DNA from: Deltaproteobacteria bacterium
Lineage (GTDB): Bacteria > Myxococcota_A > Polyangia > Haliangiales > Haliangiaceae
DNA: 64,000 nt
Assembly: GCA_025353585.1 (NCBI GenBank)
Contig: JANXOM010000072.1
Span: 1-64,000, forward strand
Direction of reading: 5' to 3'
The translations under genes and the position numbers were made by a program. How positions within the stretch are numbered: position 1 is the first letter of the stretch; each line of letters starts with the position of its first letter. This document shows, piece by piece, positions 63,625 through 64,000 of the stretch. The notes under the pieces are model-generated. The model made no database searches. It saw only the letters and a list, made by a program, of their open reading frames with translations, and had not been told where the DNA came from.

Positions 63625-64000
63625 GGACTCTCGACCCACATGAGCCAGTGGAAGTGCGCGCTGATGCTCTTGGTGCGAAGGCCGACGAGGTTCGGCGTGA
63701 CGACCTGCTCCATACCGCTGACATTCGCGGTCATCCCGTTCTGCGTCACGCTACACGCCGCCTGCGGGCCGTTCTGGTTGAAGGTGAGCAGCGCCGGCTG
63801 GTTCGTGGTCCACGCAAATTGGACCCGGTTCGTGACCGTCGCGGTCTTCGTCTGGACCAGCGCGAACTCGAGTAACGTCCCGCTCACGGCGGCGATGTCG
63901 CACGCGGTGCCCGTGTCCGTTGGCGCGTCGAACGGCAGCGTGAGGCCAACGCCGCGCGCGCCCGTTCCGACCGACGGCCCCGGCGTGAGCGACGCGGTGA
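63621..64000 (-). CDS. C-terminal part of a second secreted protein, cut by the window edge
   Basis: The frame is open from the window edge to a stop at 63621, so only the last 125 residues are seen. They form a beta-rich domain ([27 protein letters not shown]) that ends in [11 protein letters not shown], like the end of the lipoprotein gene downstream. The ORF track lists only the piece after an internal GTG. It is translationally coupled to the downstream gene by ATGA. The N-terminus and any signal peptide lie outside the window. Confidence 0.75.
   Translation of the reverse strand, partial: TASLTPGPSVGTGARGVGLTLPFDAPTDTGTACDIAAVSGTLLEFALVQTKTATVTNRVQFAWTTNQPALLTFNQNGPQAACSVTQNGMTANVSGMEQVVTPNLVGLRTKSISAHFHWLMWVESP

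Overview
The window is very GC-rich bacterial DNA, densely packed on both strands. It most likely comes from a myxobacterium (Myxococcota, Polyangia/Haliangiales-like). The evidence is Ser/Thr protein kinases fused to TPR or WD40 repeats, FHA proteins, sigma54 activators, large multi-receiver hybrid histidine kinases, a sigma factor that resembles the Myxococcales-specific gmx1 family beside a kinase with an N-terminal zinc-finger-like segment, and many small lipoproteins. The assignment rests on gene families only. I saw no rRNA, tRNA, CRISPR array, intact transposase or phage gene. No gene-free stretch exceeds about 300 bases.

Layout. 0-4.5 kb (minus): a secreted TPR-like protein, a lipoprotein whose signal sequence lies in a large inverted repeat, and an NAD-dependent epimerase broken by a 19-bp tandem duplication. 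4.6-9.4 kb: pirin, a LigB-type dioxygenase, a small membrane protein, a transaldolase/EF-hand fusion and an MBL-fold protein. 9.4-11.3 kb: a lantibiotic-dehydratase fragment and an M16 peptidase fragment meet head to head, so this is a rearrangement scar or a misassembly. 11.3-17.2 kb: a two-FHA protein, two alpha/beta hydrolases and a kinase-TPR receptor. 17.3-24.6 kb: a phosphorelay operon with three hybrid kinases and one free receiver. 24.6-28.1 kb: a patch with looser codon use holding a Gly-rich lipoprotein and a DUF4331 domain apparently split over two genes. 28.2-32.9 kb: two mirror-image TPR plus HupE/UreJ-like modules. 33-38 kb: universal stress protein, a kinase/sigma54-activator pair and two lipoproteins. 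38-46.4 kb: a kinase-WD40 protein with an FHA-sigma54 activator, divergent from a di-heme peroxidase, porin-like and cupredoxin operon.

46.5-53 kb: a DUF3455 protein, a CehA/McbA-type PHP hydrolase, two tiny secreted Ala/Lys/Pro-rich paralogues with co-linear upstream elements, a 2OG-Fe(II) oxygenase with an extra C-terminal domain, FolE, a DUF1295 membrane protein and TetR. 53.1-58.6 kb: a TetR-flanked PF10118 hydrolase and SDR pair, then sigma factor, lipoprotein and zinc-finger kinase-TPR. 58.7-62.7 kb: a complete homogentisate pathway operon (fahA-maiA-hpd-hmgA), converting 4-hydroxyphenylpyruvate to fumarate and acetoacetate. 62.7-64 kb: two tandem secreted paralogues, the outer one running off the window.

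Translational coupling by 1-4 base start/stop overlaps (GTGA, ATGA, TGATG) is frequent and fixed several start calls. Many long ORFs in the track are antisense or frame shadows caused by high GC and are left out. The most notable signals are the mirrored TPR/HupE locus with split DUF4331, the peroxidase/cupredoxin operon next to a kinase-WD40/FHA regulator, the duplicated leader elements of the small secreted peptides, the LanB/M16 junction, and the palindrome that supplies a lipoprotein signal sequence.
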